Assembly: GCA_022606425.2 (NCBI GenBank)
Contig: JAHDVF020000671.1
Span: forward strand, 186,001 to 250,000
Source of the DNA: Lepidostoma basale
Taxonomy: Eukaryota > Arthropoda > Insecta > Trichoptera > Lepidostomatidae
Direction: 5' to 3'
DNA length: 64,000 bases
Positions 9,659 through 21,236 of the stretch are shown here, piece after piece (the stretch's first letter is position 1; the number at the start of each line of letters is the position of its first letter). Both the position numbers and the translations under genes were made by a program. The notes below the pieces were generated by a model. It was not told the DNA's origin. It saw only the letters and a program-made list of their open reading frames with translations, and searched no databases.

Positions 9659-10262
9659 TATGCCATCAAAAAAGCCTCTCAGATGTAAACGGATCATCGA
9701 TAACACACCCATTGAGCAAGTCATGCGATTCACTTACCTAGGCATAGAGATCGGTAGCTACAGTGACCTATATGACGAGGTGCGAGCACAAACCAACAAA
9801 GCGACAGCCGTGGCTGGCTGCTTGCGCGACACCATATGGAGGAACAAATACATGCTAACCGAAAGTAAAGTCAAGATATACAAGACATGCTTTTGCCCCA
9901 TCATGACGTACGGAATAGAGGTCAGACCGATACCAATACAACTAAGAAACTTCTTAGAGTAGCAGAAATGCGAACCCTACGCTCCATCGCAGGCAAAACC
10001 TTCAGAGATCGGATCAGAAATGAAACAATAAGGTCCGTCTGTGGTGTTGAGGACACAGTAAGATTATGAAGAAGCAAAAGACGCTTTTTTTCAGAGACCA
10101 CGTGGACCGCATGGAGAATTCGAGAATCGCAAAAATTGTTAAAGATGAAAACCCAAGCACCAAGAGACTACCAGGAAGGTCGTCAAAAAGATGGAGAGAT
10201 GGCTGGATATCATCATCCGAGGACAACTCACCGTTACAAACAGGTTATACGGCCTAAACTAA
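9659..10262 (+). mobile_element. T2 LINE C-terminal fragment
   Basis: Encodes IEQVMRFTYLGIEIGSYSDL, RAQTNKATAVAGCLRDTIW, VKIYKTCFCPIMTYGIEVR, then shifts frame to LRVAEMRTLRSIAGKTFRDR and again to DHVDRMENSRIAKIVK and GRSSKRWRDGW. Two frameshifts make it a pseudogene. A near-identical relative lies at 54.9-55.4 kb on the minus strand. Confidence 0.75.
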
Positions 10263-10490
10263 GAGGTAGGAGAAGAAAAACATTATTTTTTCTTTCATTC
10301 CTTCCACGTCTACAAACCATCCATATGACCCCTTCATCATTTTGTTGGTTATGCATTTTTTTATTTACAATCTAATGAAAGAAACATTTTGATTTAACTA
10401 AGTAAAAATCTTGCTGTTTTGACTTAATGATGAGGTTATACTGTTGATAAAATACTCTATAATCTGCAAAAACGCACTAAGTCCTATCTA

Positions 10491-10873
10491 TGATTTAATA
10501 GTATCTCAATAGAGACGAAGATGCGAGTTGGAAACTGAATATGGTTGATCAAAGTGTTTACAGGACTTATGACCTTGGCGTCAGTATGTGAATTATATAG
10601 AGTAATCTTAAAAAGATTAACATATGTAATCAAAATCTTCATAGATGGCATATTGAAACTGACATGTGAAATTAGGCATAGACTTGTAACATATATACAA
10701 CTTCCAAAAATTTGTCTTACATGGTCATAAAGAAAAATGTGGAATGGGGAATGTTGTAATTACATAAAGCTTGCGCTTAACCCAACCAATGACAGGTCAT
10801 AAGTCCTGAAAACACCTTGATCAACCATATTCAGTTTATTTGCATCTTCGTCTCTATTGAGATACAATTAAAT
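10491..10873. mobile_element. Foldback/MITE-like element with ~80-bp inverted arms
   Basis: The left arm begins TGATTTAATAGTATCTCAAT and the right arm ends with its near-exact reverse complement (..GAGATACAATTAAATCA). The arms extend about 80 bp each around a roughly 220-bp core without coding capacity. Partial relatives that lack the left arm occur at 20.3-20.7, 29.6-29.95, 59.1-59.5 and 60.6-60.8 kb. This copy lies inside the gene A intron. Confidence 0.7.
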
Positions 10874-10943
10874 CACGAATTAATAACCCACAGTGGGTGA
10901 AATTCAGTATTCGTATACAAGTATAAGTATACATTGGATACAC

Positions 10944-11030
10944 AGAAGTGAATGCGGTGCGAATGATGGTGTCATGAACAAAATAATGAAAGGATCATTA
11001 AGATGGTTTGGACATATGGAAAGAATAAAA
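10944..11030 (+). mobile_element. Small T1 LINE internal fragment
   Basis: About 85 bp matches the SECGANDGVMNKIMKGSLRWF coding segment of T1 and lacks both ends. Confidence 0.6.
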
Positions 11031-11124
11031 TAACGGTACAGAGAATATGCTTGGTATCTGCGCAAGGATTACACGAAAAATCGTGGCTAGGTTATTATAA
11101 AATAAATAAATAAATAATACTTAC

Positions 11125-11178
11125 ATCCAGTGCACAAAGTATGAAAATAATACCAAGGCACAATCTTATAGTCGCCAT
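11125..11178 (-). CDS. Gene A exon 1: signal peptide
   Basis: ATG at 11178 opens MATIRLCLGIIFILCALD, a positively charged start with a hydrophobic core, typical of a secretory signal. It ends after a full codon at a strong donor, GTAAGT (11119-11124). Phase 0 matches the acceptor at 8571, giving ...CALD followed by IAPALPKN. The intron of about 2.55 kb contains T1, T2 and foldback repeats. A TATATATAAAG string lies only about 2 to 12 bases upstream of the ATG, too close to be the usual promoter TATA. The joining is inferred from phase and signal-peptide logic, not from transcripts. Confidence 0.65.
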
Positions 11179-11500
11179 AACTTTATATATATTTTTTAAA
11201 TTTTTCTATGTAATTAGGCGACTAGCTATGAACCAATTACAGCGTGAATTCGACTTACAGTAAGGTGTTACAACAGAATATTCATATTTTAAAGGCTATG
11301 TCTATTTACTGACACAATGATTGATGTTCGCATGCGCGACTAACAATTATGGCAAAACAGACTATCTAGCCAAAGTAAACTTACTATACACTCAATGTCA
11401 AAACGTTACACATCATTGATACAATTATTTATCACTTCTTTGATCCACAGCCGACAAAGCAAGACCCAATTTTTATTATTTATTTTTATTAAGTCGATTT

Positions 11501-12647
11501 GAGGGTATTAGTTGCAAACCTGGCAAACTCCATCATGTTTTGAGTAAAAAAAACTAACTAACTAACCATCACGCCGTCTCCCCGAAAGGGTAGGCAGAAA
11601 GAATGGACTGTCACACTTTAACCGATGCGGCACTCCATCCTTCTCTTTTCGCCCCGCGGGAGACGCGGTGTGATGGGTTGCGAACCTCATCGCCACCAAT
11701 AGGCATCTCCCGCGCACACTTTGATCGTCCAACACCCACAAAATAAATCTAAAACAAATAATATAAAATACAATGATGTAAAATAAAATAACAAAATAAA
11801 AATAATTTAACACAAAATGTTCTTTTTAGATGGTGCATATATTCTCTATTTAATTTATGTTCCACGAATCCACCGTTTTTTTAAATTAAGTACATAATTT
11901 AATAATACTCGTACATAATGTTTTTTTCGATGTTGCACACGTTGACCTGGACGATCCGGACTTTTGTGTTTATTTAATTTATGTTACACGTATCCACCGT
12001 TTTTTAAATTAGCTGTAATTAGGCACTTAACCAGCAAGAACATTAAAATAATATTGAAGAAATTATTCAAATTGTCATTGGAACAAATGAAAAATTTATA
12101 TTTACACCTGTCAAAATTCTTTATAAAAACGATAAAACTAATATAATTTTAACAGCAAAACAGAACAAACGTATTACGTGTCACAATTAACTATTATAAA
12201 GTGCGGCAACAGTTAAATTGACCAAAACAATTCACTTATACGCGAAATATCTCCAAATTAACAGGAGCACCACATGAACCAAACCAAATTTTCAAAATCA
12301 GAATTATATAAAAACTGATACGCTAATAAAATGCGCTTTTTTACGATATTTATTTTTATCATCTCAACCAGTTAGTATTTTAAAAGTAATCAGCCATGAA
12401 ATAATCATCATTATGTTGATAATTAAAGTAAAATAACGAATTTCATTTTGGAGTTTGCCAGCTTTGCAACACTCAAGTGGAGGTTGCCATGTTTGCAACA
12501 AACCCAATGTTTTAATAGCAAAATTCTTCAGAATGAAGCCGAATTTGAAACTGAAAATCAATAAAAATTGTGTGCAAATGTATTACCCAATTCATATCTC
12601 ATTTTTGATTGTTGGTGGAGTTTGCCGGGTTTGCAAATAATACCCTC
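11501..12647. mobile_element. Non-autonomous TIR transposon containing an NA element
   Basis: The ends are inverted copies of about 32 bp, starting GAGGGTATTAGTTGCAAACC and finishing in the reverse complement TTGCAAATAATACCCTC. ATTT flanks both sides as a possible 4-bp target duplication. The interior holds an NA copy and further TTTGCAAC pieces. No transposase is visible, so the superfamily is unassigned. Confidence 0.6.
11547..12330 (-). mobile_element. NA element, long copy
   Basis: Minus-strand NA copy. It starts with (TAAC)n and the T1-like 3' end, then CGCGGTGTGATGGGTTGCG, the AT-rich core and the ATCCACCG repeats. It continues into a 5' segment shared with 32.5-32.8 and 53.9-54.15 kb (ACGTATTACGTGTCACAATT). 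It shows the family can reach about 0.8 kb. Confidence 0.7.
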
Positions 12648-12659
12648 ATTTATAAATAC

Positions 12660-12975
12660 AATGAACCGGTTAGAGGCATTTGAAATGTGGCTTCACCGAA
12701 TAATGTTCAGGATCCCATGGACAGACAGAGTGACGAACAAGTCCTGAATCGTGCAGGAGTAAATAGAGAACTGCTGACATTGATCAACTCCGCAAGATTT
12801 CATATCTGGGTCACGTTCTACGAGGAGAAAAATATCGCCTGCTGCATCTAATATTGCAGGGAGAAGGCAGATCTCTTGGCTGCGCAATGTGAGGGAATGG
12901 ACGGGAATCGGAACTATGGAGAAGCTATTCCGGATAGCGCAGGATAGGGAAGAATTTACCAAAGTGATCGCCAAC
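12660..12975 (+). mobile_element. T4 LINE fragment
   Basis: Broken frame reading MNRLEAFEMWLHRIMFRIPW, then LISWLRNVREWTGIGTMEKLF and RIAQDREEFTKVIAN. This is the T4 C-terminus with several small deletions. Confidence 0.65.
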
Positions 12976-12984
12976 AAATACATG

Positions 12985-13355
12985 GAAATAATGAGTGAAA
13001 TAATATTTGGATACATGGAAATAATGAGTGAAGACAGAATGGTGAAGAAGGTATATGTAAACGATGTAAATGGAACCAGAAATAGAGGAAGACCGAGGAA
13101 AAACCAGATTCCTTCTTCATAATAATGAGCTATTTTCTGCTCACATAGAAGATTTGTAAAGTAAATCCTATTCAAATAAATCAAATATTGAATGTCGGCC
13201 ATATGAGGAGTTAGAGAAAACGACGCGCGTGTATGACACGATGTATGAATGTTGAGGTAGCGAGAGAAATATGTCAGGAAAGAAAAGTATGGCAGTCCAT
13301 TATTTCTGCCTACCCCTTTGGGAAGACGGCGTGATGGTTAATTAGTTAGTTAGTT
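12985..13355 (+). mobile_element. T1 LINE fragment interrupted by SINE-like sequence
   Basis: Encodes MSEDRMVKKVYVNDVNGTRN and RGRPRK. About 80 bp from a SINE-like tail (TTTTCTGCTCACATAGAAGATT, also near 49.9 kb) then breaks it. It resumes at ATAAATCAAATATTGAATGT and ends in the GTTA tail. Confidence 0.65.
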
Positions 13356-13359
13356 AATA

Positions 13360-13790
13360 TGGGAGTAGATAATATAAAAAATAAACATATTTAAAATGAG
13401 GTCTGCACCCAACGCAGTCGATCGACCCTTCTTATCAGGAAAGGATAATTTGAAAAGGTGCGTTTTGAGTCTCGATCTAAACTCTGACTGATTCTCAATG
13501 CACTTAAAGTCTGCTTTAAGATTGTTCCAGGCTGAAGAGCCAGCTACCGCGAAGGCTCGGTCGCCAAAGTTTGTGCTAGGACAGCGTTTTGGCACAGTCA
13601 ATCTACCGATCGCAGAAGTCTTAGCTGATCGCAATGTAGACTGTCTGGCATTCAGGTTCTCGTTGATGCAGAGTTCAGATATATAAGCTGGTGCCATACC
13701 ATGCAACGCCTTGAAGACCGTCCAGTAGAGCTTATATTGTATCCTTTCTGGATATTTCAGCCAGTGGAGCTCCTCAAGATGCTGTAATGA
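13360..13790 (-). mobile_element. T7 (CR1/Jockey-like) LINE C-terminus
   Basis: Open minus-strand frame 13350-13706 reads MHGMAPAYISELC, RSAKTSAIGRLTVPKRCPST, FGDRAFAVAGSSAWNNLKAD and FRSRLKTHLFKL. This is the conserved tail of CR1/Jockey RT proteins. A second plus-strand T7 piece is at 61.6 kb. Confidence 0.75.
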
Positions 13791-14160
13791 TGAAAGTAGG
13801 ATAAATGACGTAGAAATGAGAGATCACTAAGAAGAATGTGTGAAAAAACAATGTATGATTGAATATCTAATGATGAAGTAAGGAAGGAATGTGAGGCGGA
13901 TGAATACGTGATAAATAAAATTAATAAAGGGTCACTTAGATAGTTTGGACATATGAAACGAATGGCTGAGGGAAGAATGGTTAAAAAAATATATACATGT
14001 AATGTGAATGGTAAAAGAAGTCGAGGAAGGCCAAGGAAGACATGGCATGACCAAATTTATCAATCACTGAAAGGCAGCCAGGTTCGAAGTAGGAACAATC
14101 GATGTCACGATGTGTGAATGTAGAAGAGGCGCGAGAATTATGCCAGGATAGAACAATGTT
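13791..14160 (+). mobile_element. T1b LINE fragment, heavily decayed
   Basis: T1b coding remnants (ESRINDVEM, INKGSLR, GRPRKTWHDQIYQSL) with stops and small deletions. It is cut off by an NA copy at its 3' side. Confidence 0.65.
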
Positions 14161-14543
14161 ATAAATTAAATAAACACAAAAGTCCGGATCGTCCATGTCA
14201 ACATGTGCAACATCGAAAAACAAAAAGAACATAAATTAAATAGACAATATGTACATCATCTAAAAAGAATATTTTGTGTTTGATTATTTTTATTTTGTTA
14301 TTTTATTTTATATCATTGTGTTTTATATTATTTGTTTTAGATTTATTTTGTGGGTGTTGGACGATCGAAGTGTGCGCCGGAAATGCCTATTGGTGGCGAT
14401 GAGGTTCGCAACCCATCACACCGCGTCTCCCGCGGGGCGAAAAGAGAAGGATGGAGTGCCGCATCAGTAAAAGTGTGACAGTCCATTCGTTCTGCCTACC
14501 CTTTCGGGGAGACGGCGTGATGGTTAGTTAGTTAGTTAGTTAG
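14161..14543 (+). mobile_element. NA element
   Basis: Plus-strand NA copy from AAATTAAATAAACACAAAAG to the T1-like 3' end and GTTA tail. Its sequence is close to the copies at 1.6 kb and 17.6 kb. Confidence 0.75.
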
Positions 14544-14815
14544 AACAATGTGGCGATAATTTTTTCGGTTGAAACATTGCTCAAGAAAACAAGAACGACT
14601 CAAGTATTTCGTATCGTGAGAAGCTTTTCACAATCCTGTCTCAAAGCTAAAACACTTGTATTAAATGTGTCAATTGTCATCTTCTTTTATTCTAAATTTT
14701 CTTTAGTTTGTTTAGATGTTTTCTGTGTTTTTGGGATTTGGTGTTTTTTGGCTCGTCATCCGCATCTGTTCTTTCAAATTGTATTGTCATCTACATTTTA
14801 GAAGTATATTTTTTA
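14544..14815. other. Spacer, no gene seen
   Basis: AT-rich. A short plus-strand frame (14550-14801) has no recognisable features. Confidence 0.35.
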
Positions 14816-14818
14816 TAT

Positions 14819-14990
14819 ATTAACCTTTAGACGCCCAGTGGTCCCGTATGGGACCGCGTATTTGCGCTTCTCAATACACAACGTTCACGTATGGGACCAG
14901 TGATTGTGGTGCAATTTGCTATCAGATTACACTGATTTTTGACAATAGTATACAACATATCAATATAAGGTTACGTCCATTTCCACGGTG
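14819..14990 (+). mobile_element. Possible piggyBac-like terminus
   Basis: TTAA is followed by CCTTTAGACGCCCAGTGGTC and CGTATGGGACC. The TTAA site and the start of the following sequence recall piggyBac-type element ends. No transposase or partner terminus is visible. Confidence 0.35.
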
Positions 14991-15600
14991 ACGGCTTCTC
15001 TCATGTTGGAGAGGGTTCAAAAGAAATTCTTGAGAGCCCTCTACATGAGAGAGTACGGGGTATATCCTTGGCTCTATCCAACGCAATTTCTCTTGGGTAT
15101 GCTGGGGTATACGAGTCCCTCGTATATGGGTCCCTCCAACTGAGGAGGGAAGGATTACTGTCAACACATTTTTTCAAACTGATTCGGGGCTCTATTGAGA
15201 ACCCCTATGTTCTGGAGCAAATAGGTCTTTTGTTCCTGATAACTACCTGCGACAACGCCGATATCAATTTTTCTTTACTCCTTCACGCAGAACCAACCTG
15301 CCTTTGGTGATGCCAGTAGGAAGAGCAATTCGGACGCTGAATCTAATCTTCTCGGATTTGGACATTTTCAGTGTCAGTGAGGCAGTATTCATAAAAAAAA
15401 TATTGGAAATTCTGGAAAGAGTACTGCCACACTGACGTCGACATATTTGGATTCCTTCTGATATGTATGATTTTTTCGGTCTCATGTTGTTTTGTTTTAT
15501 TTTGTCTTTGTAATACCGTTTTGTGTCCAAATGAGTCGCCTAAATGTTTTATCGTTTGTAATGTCTCATTTGTGTATAATGTATAAATAAATAAATAAAT
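14991..15600 (+). mobile_element. T5-related LINE fragment, (AAAT)n tail
   Basis: Plus-strand broken frames read MLERVQKKFLRALYMREYGV, SLQLRREGLLSTHFFKLIRG, TNLPLVMPVGRAIRTLN and FSDLDIFSVSEAVF. The 3' end is TAAATAAATAAATAAAT, not the GATTT tail of other T5 copies, so it is a separate subfamily. Confidence 0.7.
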
Positions 15601-15607
15601 TACAAGC

Positions 15608-16375
15608 GCCGTCCCCTGCTCCAGATTCCCCAGAACATGTGGGTCCAGATAATAGCAGATTCTGAAACTGATCTGCAACAGCTACTAGATAAATTCAACC
15701 AGAGTGCTAAGCTGTACAACATGTTGATGTCTATTAGTAAAACTAAGTGTATGGCAGTTTCAAAACAGCCAACCACCTGCGAATTGATACTTGATAATGA
15801 ACCCATAGATCAGGTCCAAAGATTCAAATACTTGGGCATAGATCTCGCATGCCAAACGGATCTCTATAATGAAGTTCGCGAGCAAACCACCAAAGCGGCT
15901 GCAATATTTGGATGCTTGAAAGATTTTGTGTGGAAAAACCAGCAAATGCGAGTGAAATGCAAAGTGCGAATATATAAGACATGTGTCAGACCTATAATGA
16001 CTTATGGTATAGAATCGAGGGCTGACACAAATAGAACCAAAGCACTATTACGAACCGCCGAAATAAAGACACTCCGCGCTATTCTGGGCAAAACACTGAG
16101 GGACAGAATCAGAAACACAGTAATACGTGAGACCTGCGATACCGAAGATATTGTCAGATGGGGCAGGAAAAGAAGACGCTTCTGGCGCGACCACGTAGAA
16201 CAAATGAGCGACGATAGACTCCCCCAAGCAGCCGCAAACAACATGCAAATGGGAACTCGCCAACCCGGAAGACCTGCGAAGAGATGGCGAGACAGTTGGA
16301 GTTCTGTGTCCCAGGAGACCTCGACGCCATAAAAACAGATTTACAGATCTATCAAAAGAGGAAGAAGAAGAAGAA
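15608..16375 (+). mobile_element. T2 LINE fragment, longest intact C-terminal frame
   Basis: 15637-16332 is open for 231 codons: MWVQIIADSETDLQQLLDKF, IDQVQRFKYLGIDLACQTDL, VRPIMTYGIESRADTNRTKA, FWRDHVEQMSDDR and GRPAKRWRDSWSSVSQETS. It is the RT C-terminus of T2, and a (GAA)n tail follows. The upstream 30 bases (CCCCTGCTCCAGATTCCCCA) derive from T6, so the 5' junction is chimeric. Confidence 0.8.
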
Positions 16376-16476
16376 GATGTTGGTCCAGGATCGGGCTCTT
16401 CAGTCACATGCGAACCCACAACCGTGAAGGACAGTCTTCCTCGAACACGAGGTACAGCCGATGGTGATGATGATTA
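16376..16476 (+). mobile_element. T6 LINE 3' end, (GAT)n tail
   Basis: GGTCCAGGATCGGGCTCTTC, then CCGATGGTGATGATGAT, matches the 3' ends at 25.7 and 33.8 kb. Confidence 0.6.
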
Positions 16477-17265
16477 GGTTACGTAAATAATGTCTTTGAG
16501 ATATATCCATAATTTAATTTTCGGTTCCGATAAATATTTTTATCATGATGCGTAATATTAGTGTTTATTCCTGCGTCACAAGGTTGACTCTTGGGATATG
16601 CGTTATTTTATAACGGTCCGCCTAATAAAACACACAATCTACACCACTGTCTCAAATAGGTCTATTGCATAGACAAAAGTTTTAAAATTTGGCATACGAA
16701 ATTTTATTTTTAATATTTATGTTTATATTCATTTAATTTATTGTGTCTTCTTCTTTCTGTGTCCAGTCAGGTCTCCGCAACGTTGACTATCACCATTATA
16801 GTGATGACCTGGGGGAAAATATCCAGAGTGGTATCCCTTGCCTTCTCTGGAGGATTTTCTGTCGGGATTACCTTCCCTTAGCTGGGTGTATCCAGTTTTA
16901 TGGCGCTGGAAGCTCGCCATTCGTCCTCTCTCTATCTGCTATGGCACTAAGTAATATGTGCCACATTGCCCGGGGTTCGCAAGGTCTTTAAAAAGACCTC
17001 TCGTGGACGCTAGAGAGTTGGACTAGATAGTAGTGTTGCTGTTACAAATGCAACATGGCGCCTTACGACATTTTGTAAAGGCATACTTTCCAGCAAAACA
17101 TACCCCATCGTAGCCCTACTACCCCTTTGAACTACCCTTTTAAGCCCTACTACCCTTTTTGTGTAATTTTGTAAAATGTGAAAATTTTCAAATAAAGTTT
17201 TTGTAAATTATATTTTAAACAATATTTTATTTTGATAATGCTTTTTATGTGACCTAAATAAGATG
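16477..17265. repeat. Dispersed repeat shared with 44.44-44.77 kb
   Basis: Begins TTACGTAAATAATGTCTTTG and includes TCCTGCGTCACAAGGTTGAC and TAATAAAACACACAATCTA. The other copy is colinear apart from about 430 bp here (about 16741-17175). That extra block has its own short frames and looks like an insertion into this copy. Confidence 0.6.
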
Positions 17266-17535
17266 ACTAATTTAAGAGATATACTTATTTTCATAACAGC
17301 TACACGTAGGTCGCAAGTGGTGCGAATATTTGCTTGGGCAGAGGGCTACTTTTATTCCACTCGACGCACCTTAAAGGTTAAATACCATCAAGAGTTGATA
17401 TAATCAACGAATTCACTATGTAAACAGCATACGCTACACATAGTACAGTCCGCTTGATAATTACTAGTTGCAATCCATGAAATATTTACGGAATTAAAGA
17501 TTTTCTATCATTTAAAAACTTATTTAATATTATTT
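17266..17535. other. Spacer, no gene seen
   Basis: No coding frame or known repeat recognised. Confidence 0.35.
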
Positions 17536-17539
17536 TTAA

Positions 17540-18047
17540 GTTCTTGCTGGTTAAGTGCCTAATTAAGAAGAGAGAAGTGCCTAATTACAGCTAATTTAAA
17601 AAACGGTGGATACGTGTAACATAAATTAAATAAACACAAAAGTCCAGATCGTCCATGTCAACATGTGCAACATCGAAAAAACAATGTGTTATTACATTAT
17701 GTGCTAAATTAAAAAACGGTGGATATGTGGAACATAAATTAAATAGACAATATGCGCACCATCTAAAAAGAATATTTTTTGTTAAATTATTTTTATTTTG
17801 TTATTTTATTTTATATCATTGTATTTTATATTATTTGTTTTAGATTTATTTTGTGGGTGTTGGACGATCGAAGTGTGCGCGGGAGATGCCTATTGGTGGC
17901 GATGAGGTTCGCAACCCATCACACCGCGTCTCTCGCGATGGCGAAAAGAGAAGGATGGAGTGCCGCATCGATTAAAGTGTGGTAATCCATTCTTTCTGCC
18001 TACCCTTTCGGGGAGACGGCGTGATGGTTAGTTAGTTAGTTAGTTAG
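17540..18047 (+). mobile_element. NA element, near-full copy
   Basis: Runs from TTCTTGCTGGTTAAGTGCC through both ACGGTGGATA repeats and the TTTTAGATTTATTTTGTGGG core to the T1-like 3' end and GTTA tail. It is the cleanest plus-strand copy. Confidence 0.75.
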
Positions 18048-18124
18048 ATTTAAAAACTTGGTCCACTATTGTAGGTCATGTATTTTTTTCATACAAGTTA
18101 AAATTTTCGCACATAAAACTAACA

Positions 18125-18580
18125 TCTTCTTCTTCTTTGCTAGCCTTCTTCCCTCCACTGCTGGATATAGGCCTCTTCCAATTTCCTCCACTCGTCTCTA
18201 TCCTGCCCCCTTTGTATCCAAGATTTTCCAACCCTTTTGACAATATCATCGGTCCATCTCATCGGTTTTCCCTTCCGACCCTTCGTCTATTTGCCCATGG
18301 TCTCCAACTGAGTATCCTGGGTGCCCATCTGTTGTCACCCTGTCTAGCCAAGTGTCCAGCCCATTGCCATTTCAATTTTGCCACTCGGTCCATGACGTCA
18401 GCAACCCTGGTGCGGCGTCTGATTTATTCATTTCTTATGCGGTCATGCAAGCTCACACCAAGTATCTGTCTTTCCATGGACCTCTGTGTACACTTGAGCC
18501 TGTGGACACTTTTTGCTGTAAGAGTTGTCGTCTTTAGTCCGTACGTCAAACAAACTGACTTTTACGAAATAATTAACTGA
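18125..18580 (-). mobile_element. T3 LINE fragment
   Basis: Minus-strand T3 C-terminus, matching MERQILGVSL.., VADVMDRVAKLKWQWAGHLA and RWTDDIVKRVGKSWIQ, with frameshifts. The 3' end CTGGATATAGGCC (plus strand) is shared with other T3 copies. Confidence 0.65.
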
Positions 18581-18589
18581 CACTATTTT

Positions 18590-18700
18590 ATTTTCTGATA
18601 TACTTCTCTCGATTCCTTAACATTCATACATCGTATCATGAAGCCTACTCGCGTGGCCGATATTCAAAATTTGATTTATTTCACAATTACCAAAACTAAA
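18590..18700 (-). mobile_element. T1 LINE small fragment
   Basis: About 100 bp corresponds to the RCMNVEESREVYQ coding end of T1. Confidence 0.5.
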
Positions 18701-18954
18701 TCGTTCTTCTTCCTCAAATCTTTTTGTTTTCCACACTACTAACATACAACAATAATCGGAACAAAATCAAAACTATCCAGAAACTTTCTCGGGTATGCGC
18801 TTCGTGTACATTTCGAAAAATTAATTTTAGAGAGAATCGAAGTATTCCTCTGTTGCTCTCTCGTATTCAAAATATTCTCGTACTCTTTCTTGATGGCATT
18901 CTGGTTTTTCCATTTTAATATTCATGCAAATGATGGTTTTGATAAACAAATTAA

Positions 18955-19258
18955 TGAAAGGATCATTAAGATGGTTTGGACATATGGAAAGAATAAATTA
19001 TGAAAGAATGCTAAAATAAGCATATGATAACGATGTAAATGGAACTAAAAATAAAGGAAGACCGAGGAAATCGTGGCACGATCAAATAAATCAAATATTA
19101 AATGACGGCCACGTGAGGAGTCAGAGAAATCGACGCGCGTGCATGACACGATGTATGAATGTTGAGGAAATGAGAAAAATGTGTCAGGTAAAAATAGTGT
19201 GGCAGTCCATTCTTGTGCCTACCCCTTCAGGAAGACGGCGTGAAGGTTAGTTAGTTAG
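18955..19258 (+). mobile_element. T1 LINE fragment
   Basis: Decayed plus-strand copy (ERIIKMVWTYGKN.., RGRPRKSWHDQINQIL in broken frames) ending in the standard 3' block and TTAGTTAG. Confidence 0.65.
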
Positions 19259-19304
19259 TAAGTTATATTCATTATTTTTAATAGCTTTTTGATTAATAGT
19301 TGTA

Positions 19305-19412
19305 TGAATGTGGCGGAAGCTAGAGAGGTTTGCCAGGATAGAGTAGTGTGGCGGTTTATTCTCTCTGCCTACCCCTGCGGGGAAACGGCGTGATGGTTTG
19401 TTTGTTTTTTGT
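19305..19412 (+). mobile_element. T1b LINE 3' end with (GTTT)n tail
   Basis: TGTATGAATGTGGCGGAAGC to CTACCCCTGCGGGGAAACGG, followed by GTTTGTTTTTTG. The tail unit is GTTT rather than GTTA. Confidence 0.6.
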
Positions 19413-19662
19413 TTTTTAATAGCTTTTTAATTTCTAAATTATTTAATGATTATGACGACCTTAGATAATTTTATAATCTTAGAAAAATTAAAATAGTCAT
19501 AAAAAATAATGAGTATATAATAAATAACCAATTAAATTTAAATTATATTCCCATGTTCAATATGTTCCCGCTATTTACTCCCTTTCCCGTTAACCTCCTC
19601 CACCTTTTTACATAACTCCACCCCTTTTATTATAAAGGTGGTCATTCTCTTTCATAGCTTAA
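19413..19662. other. AT-rich spacer, no gene seen
   Basis: Nothing recognised. Confidence 0.35.
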
Positions 19663-19980
19663 TGACTAACCATTACACCGTTTCTCCAAAGGGGTAGGCA
19701 GAGAGCATGGACCACCACACTGCTTTATTCTAAAATACCTTTCGAGCTTATTTTATATTCATACATCGTTACACGCAAGCTAGTCGTTTTTCCAACTTCT
19801 AATGTGGCCGCTTTTTGGTATTTAACCATTCTTCTTTTATCCATTCTTTCCATATGTCCAAACCATATCAGGGATCCTTTTTTTAATTGTATTTATGACG
19901 CAATCGTCTGCCTTACATCCTTATTTCGTCGTTTGATATTCTATCATAAATCGTTTTCCCGGGATATACGTATACAAGGA
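19663..19980 (-). mobile_element. T1b LINE fragment
   Basis: Minus-strand T1b end, reading from broken KRFMIEYQTTK.. through DPFFNCIYDAIV (shadow) to the 3' block CTACCCCTTTGG. Several indels. Confidence 0.55.
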
Positions 19981-20314
19981 AAAAAATAAAAAATTAAATA
20001 AAACAATTTTATTTATTTCATTGTCCTGCTTCATGGCTATTTTAACACGGAAAATACACTTCTGTTTTCATTTTCTCCTTAACACGTATATTTGATTTAA
20101 AAACATGTCAATAAATCTATTCAAACAAAGACACCTGTTTGGTACTGCTGGTTTATTTGTAAAGAACATATTTTATGAGGAAAAAAATCTAGATAATTCT
20201 AAGACACGAGGAAATGTAGACAAAAGACCACTAATCCATGAGAAGGATATCACGATTCGCAAAATTATTTCTTGGTTCTTGGATATGTCCAAAAATAACC
20301 AGGTATTCTTTAGC

Positions 20315-20729
20315 ATATAGATAGGAGTGATATCTCCAGGCGGCTTCTAAACAATGCGCTAATGGCGATAGCCTTCACATTGTGTTAATAAAGTAGTTTA
20401 CTAAATGCTAAAAATTAATCTCCATAGATGGCGTTAGTGTGTGGGTTATATAGATTAATCTCAAAAAGACATATGTTATCAAATCTACATAGATGGCGTA
20501 TTGAAACTGATATGTGAAGATAAGTATAGATTTGTAACATATATACAACCTCCAAAATTTGTCTTACATGGTCATAAAGAAATAGATGGAATGGGGAATG
20601 TTGTAATTACATAAAGCGTGCGCTTAACCCAACCAATGACAGGTCATAAGTCCTGTAAACACCTTGATCATCCATATTCAGTTTCCAGTTTGCATCTTCG
20701 TCTCTATTGAGATACAATTAGGTATTCTA
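20315..20729. repeat. Foldback-family copy lacking left arm
   Basis: TAGGAGTGATATCTCCAGGC to TCTCTATTGAGATACAATT. The core and right arm are colinear with 10.6-10.87 kb. The left part, with ATGGCGTTAGTG, extends further than in the 10.5-kb copy. Confidence 0.65.
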
Positions 20730-20950
20730 CCTGTTTCGTAGAGAGTAAAACGTATTTAAATCAAATTCTTGGACATGATAGAAGTCGGATAACACACTGC
20801 ATACATGACACGCTGTTTGAATTTGGAGTATCTACAGTATTACTCGTGGATATGCTTAGTATCCATAGTTTTCAGGCAAGAAACAATGGATGCATAGCTT
20901 ATTTTTTTTTCAATTGACCGTGTATCGGACTAAACCATCTTAGTGACCCT
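20730..20950. other. Spacer, no gene seen
   Basis: Nothing recognised. Confidence 0.3.
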
Positions 20951-21018
20951 TTCTTGATTTTATTTATCACGCCACTACCCTTTTGTCTCTGCTTTCGTTG
21001 TCATCTCTGCTCTGTGCT

Positions 21019-21069
21019 TCCTTCTTCTTCTTCCTCCTCTTCTTCTTCTTCTTATTATTTCTCTTCTTC

Positions 21070-21101
<32 letters not shown>

Positions 21102-21236
21102 CTTCTTCTTCTTCCACCTCTTCCTCCTCATTTTCTTCTTCTTCTTCTTCTTCTTCCTTCTCTTCTTCCTCCTCTTCCTCCTCCTCTTCTTCTTCTTCCT
21201 CTTCTTCTTCTTCGTCTTCTTCTTCTTCTTCTTCTA
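21019..21236. repeat. Expanded (TTC)n microsatellite at a LINE tail
   Basis: About 215 bp of nearly pure TTC/TCC. It abuts the 3' end of a minus-strand T2 copy whose normal tail is a short (GAA)n. The poly-Ser and poly-Phe frames here are translation artefacts. Confidence 0.85.
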
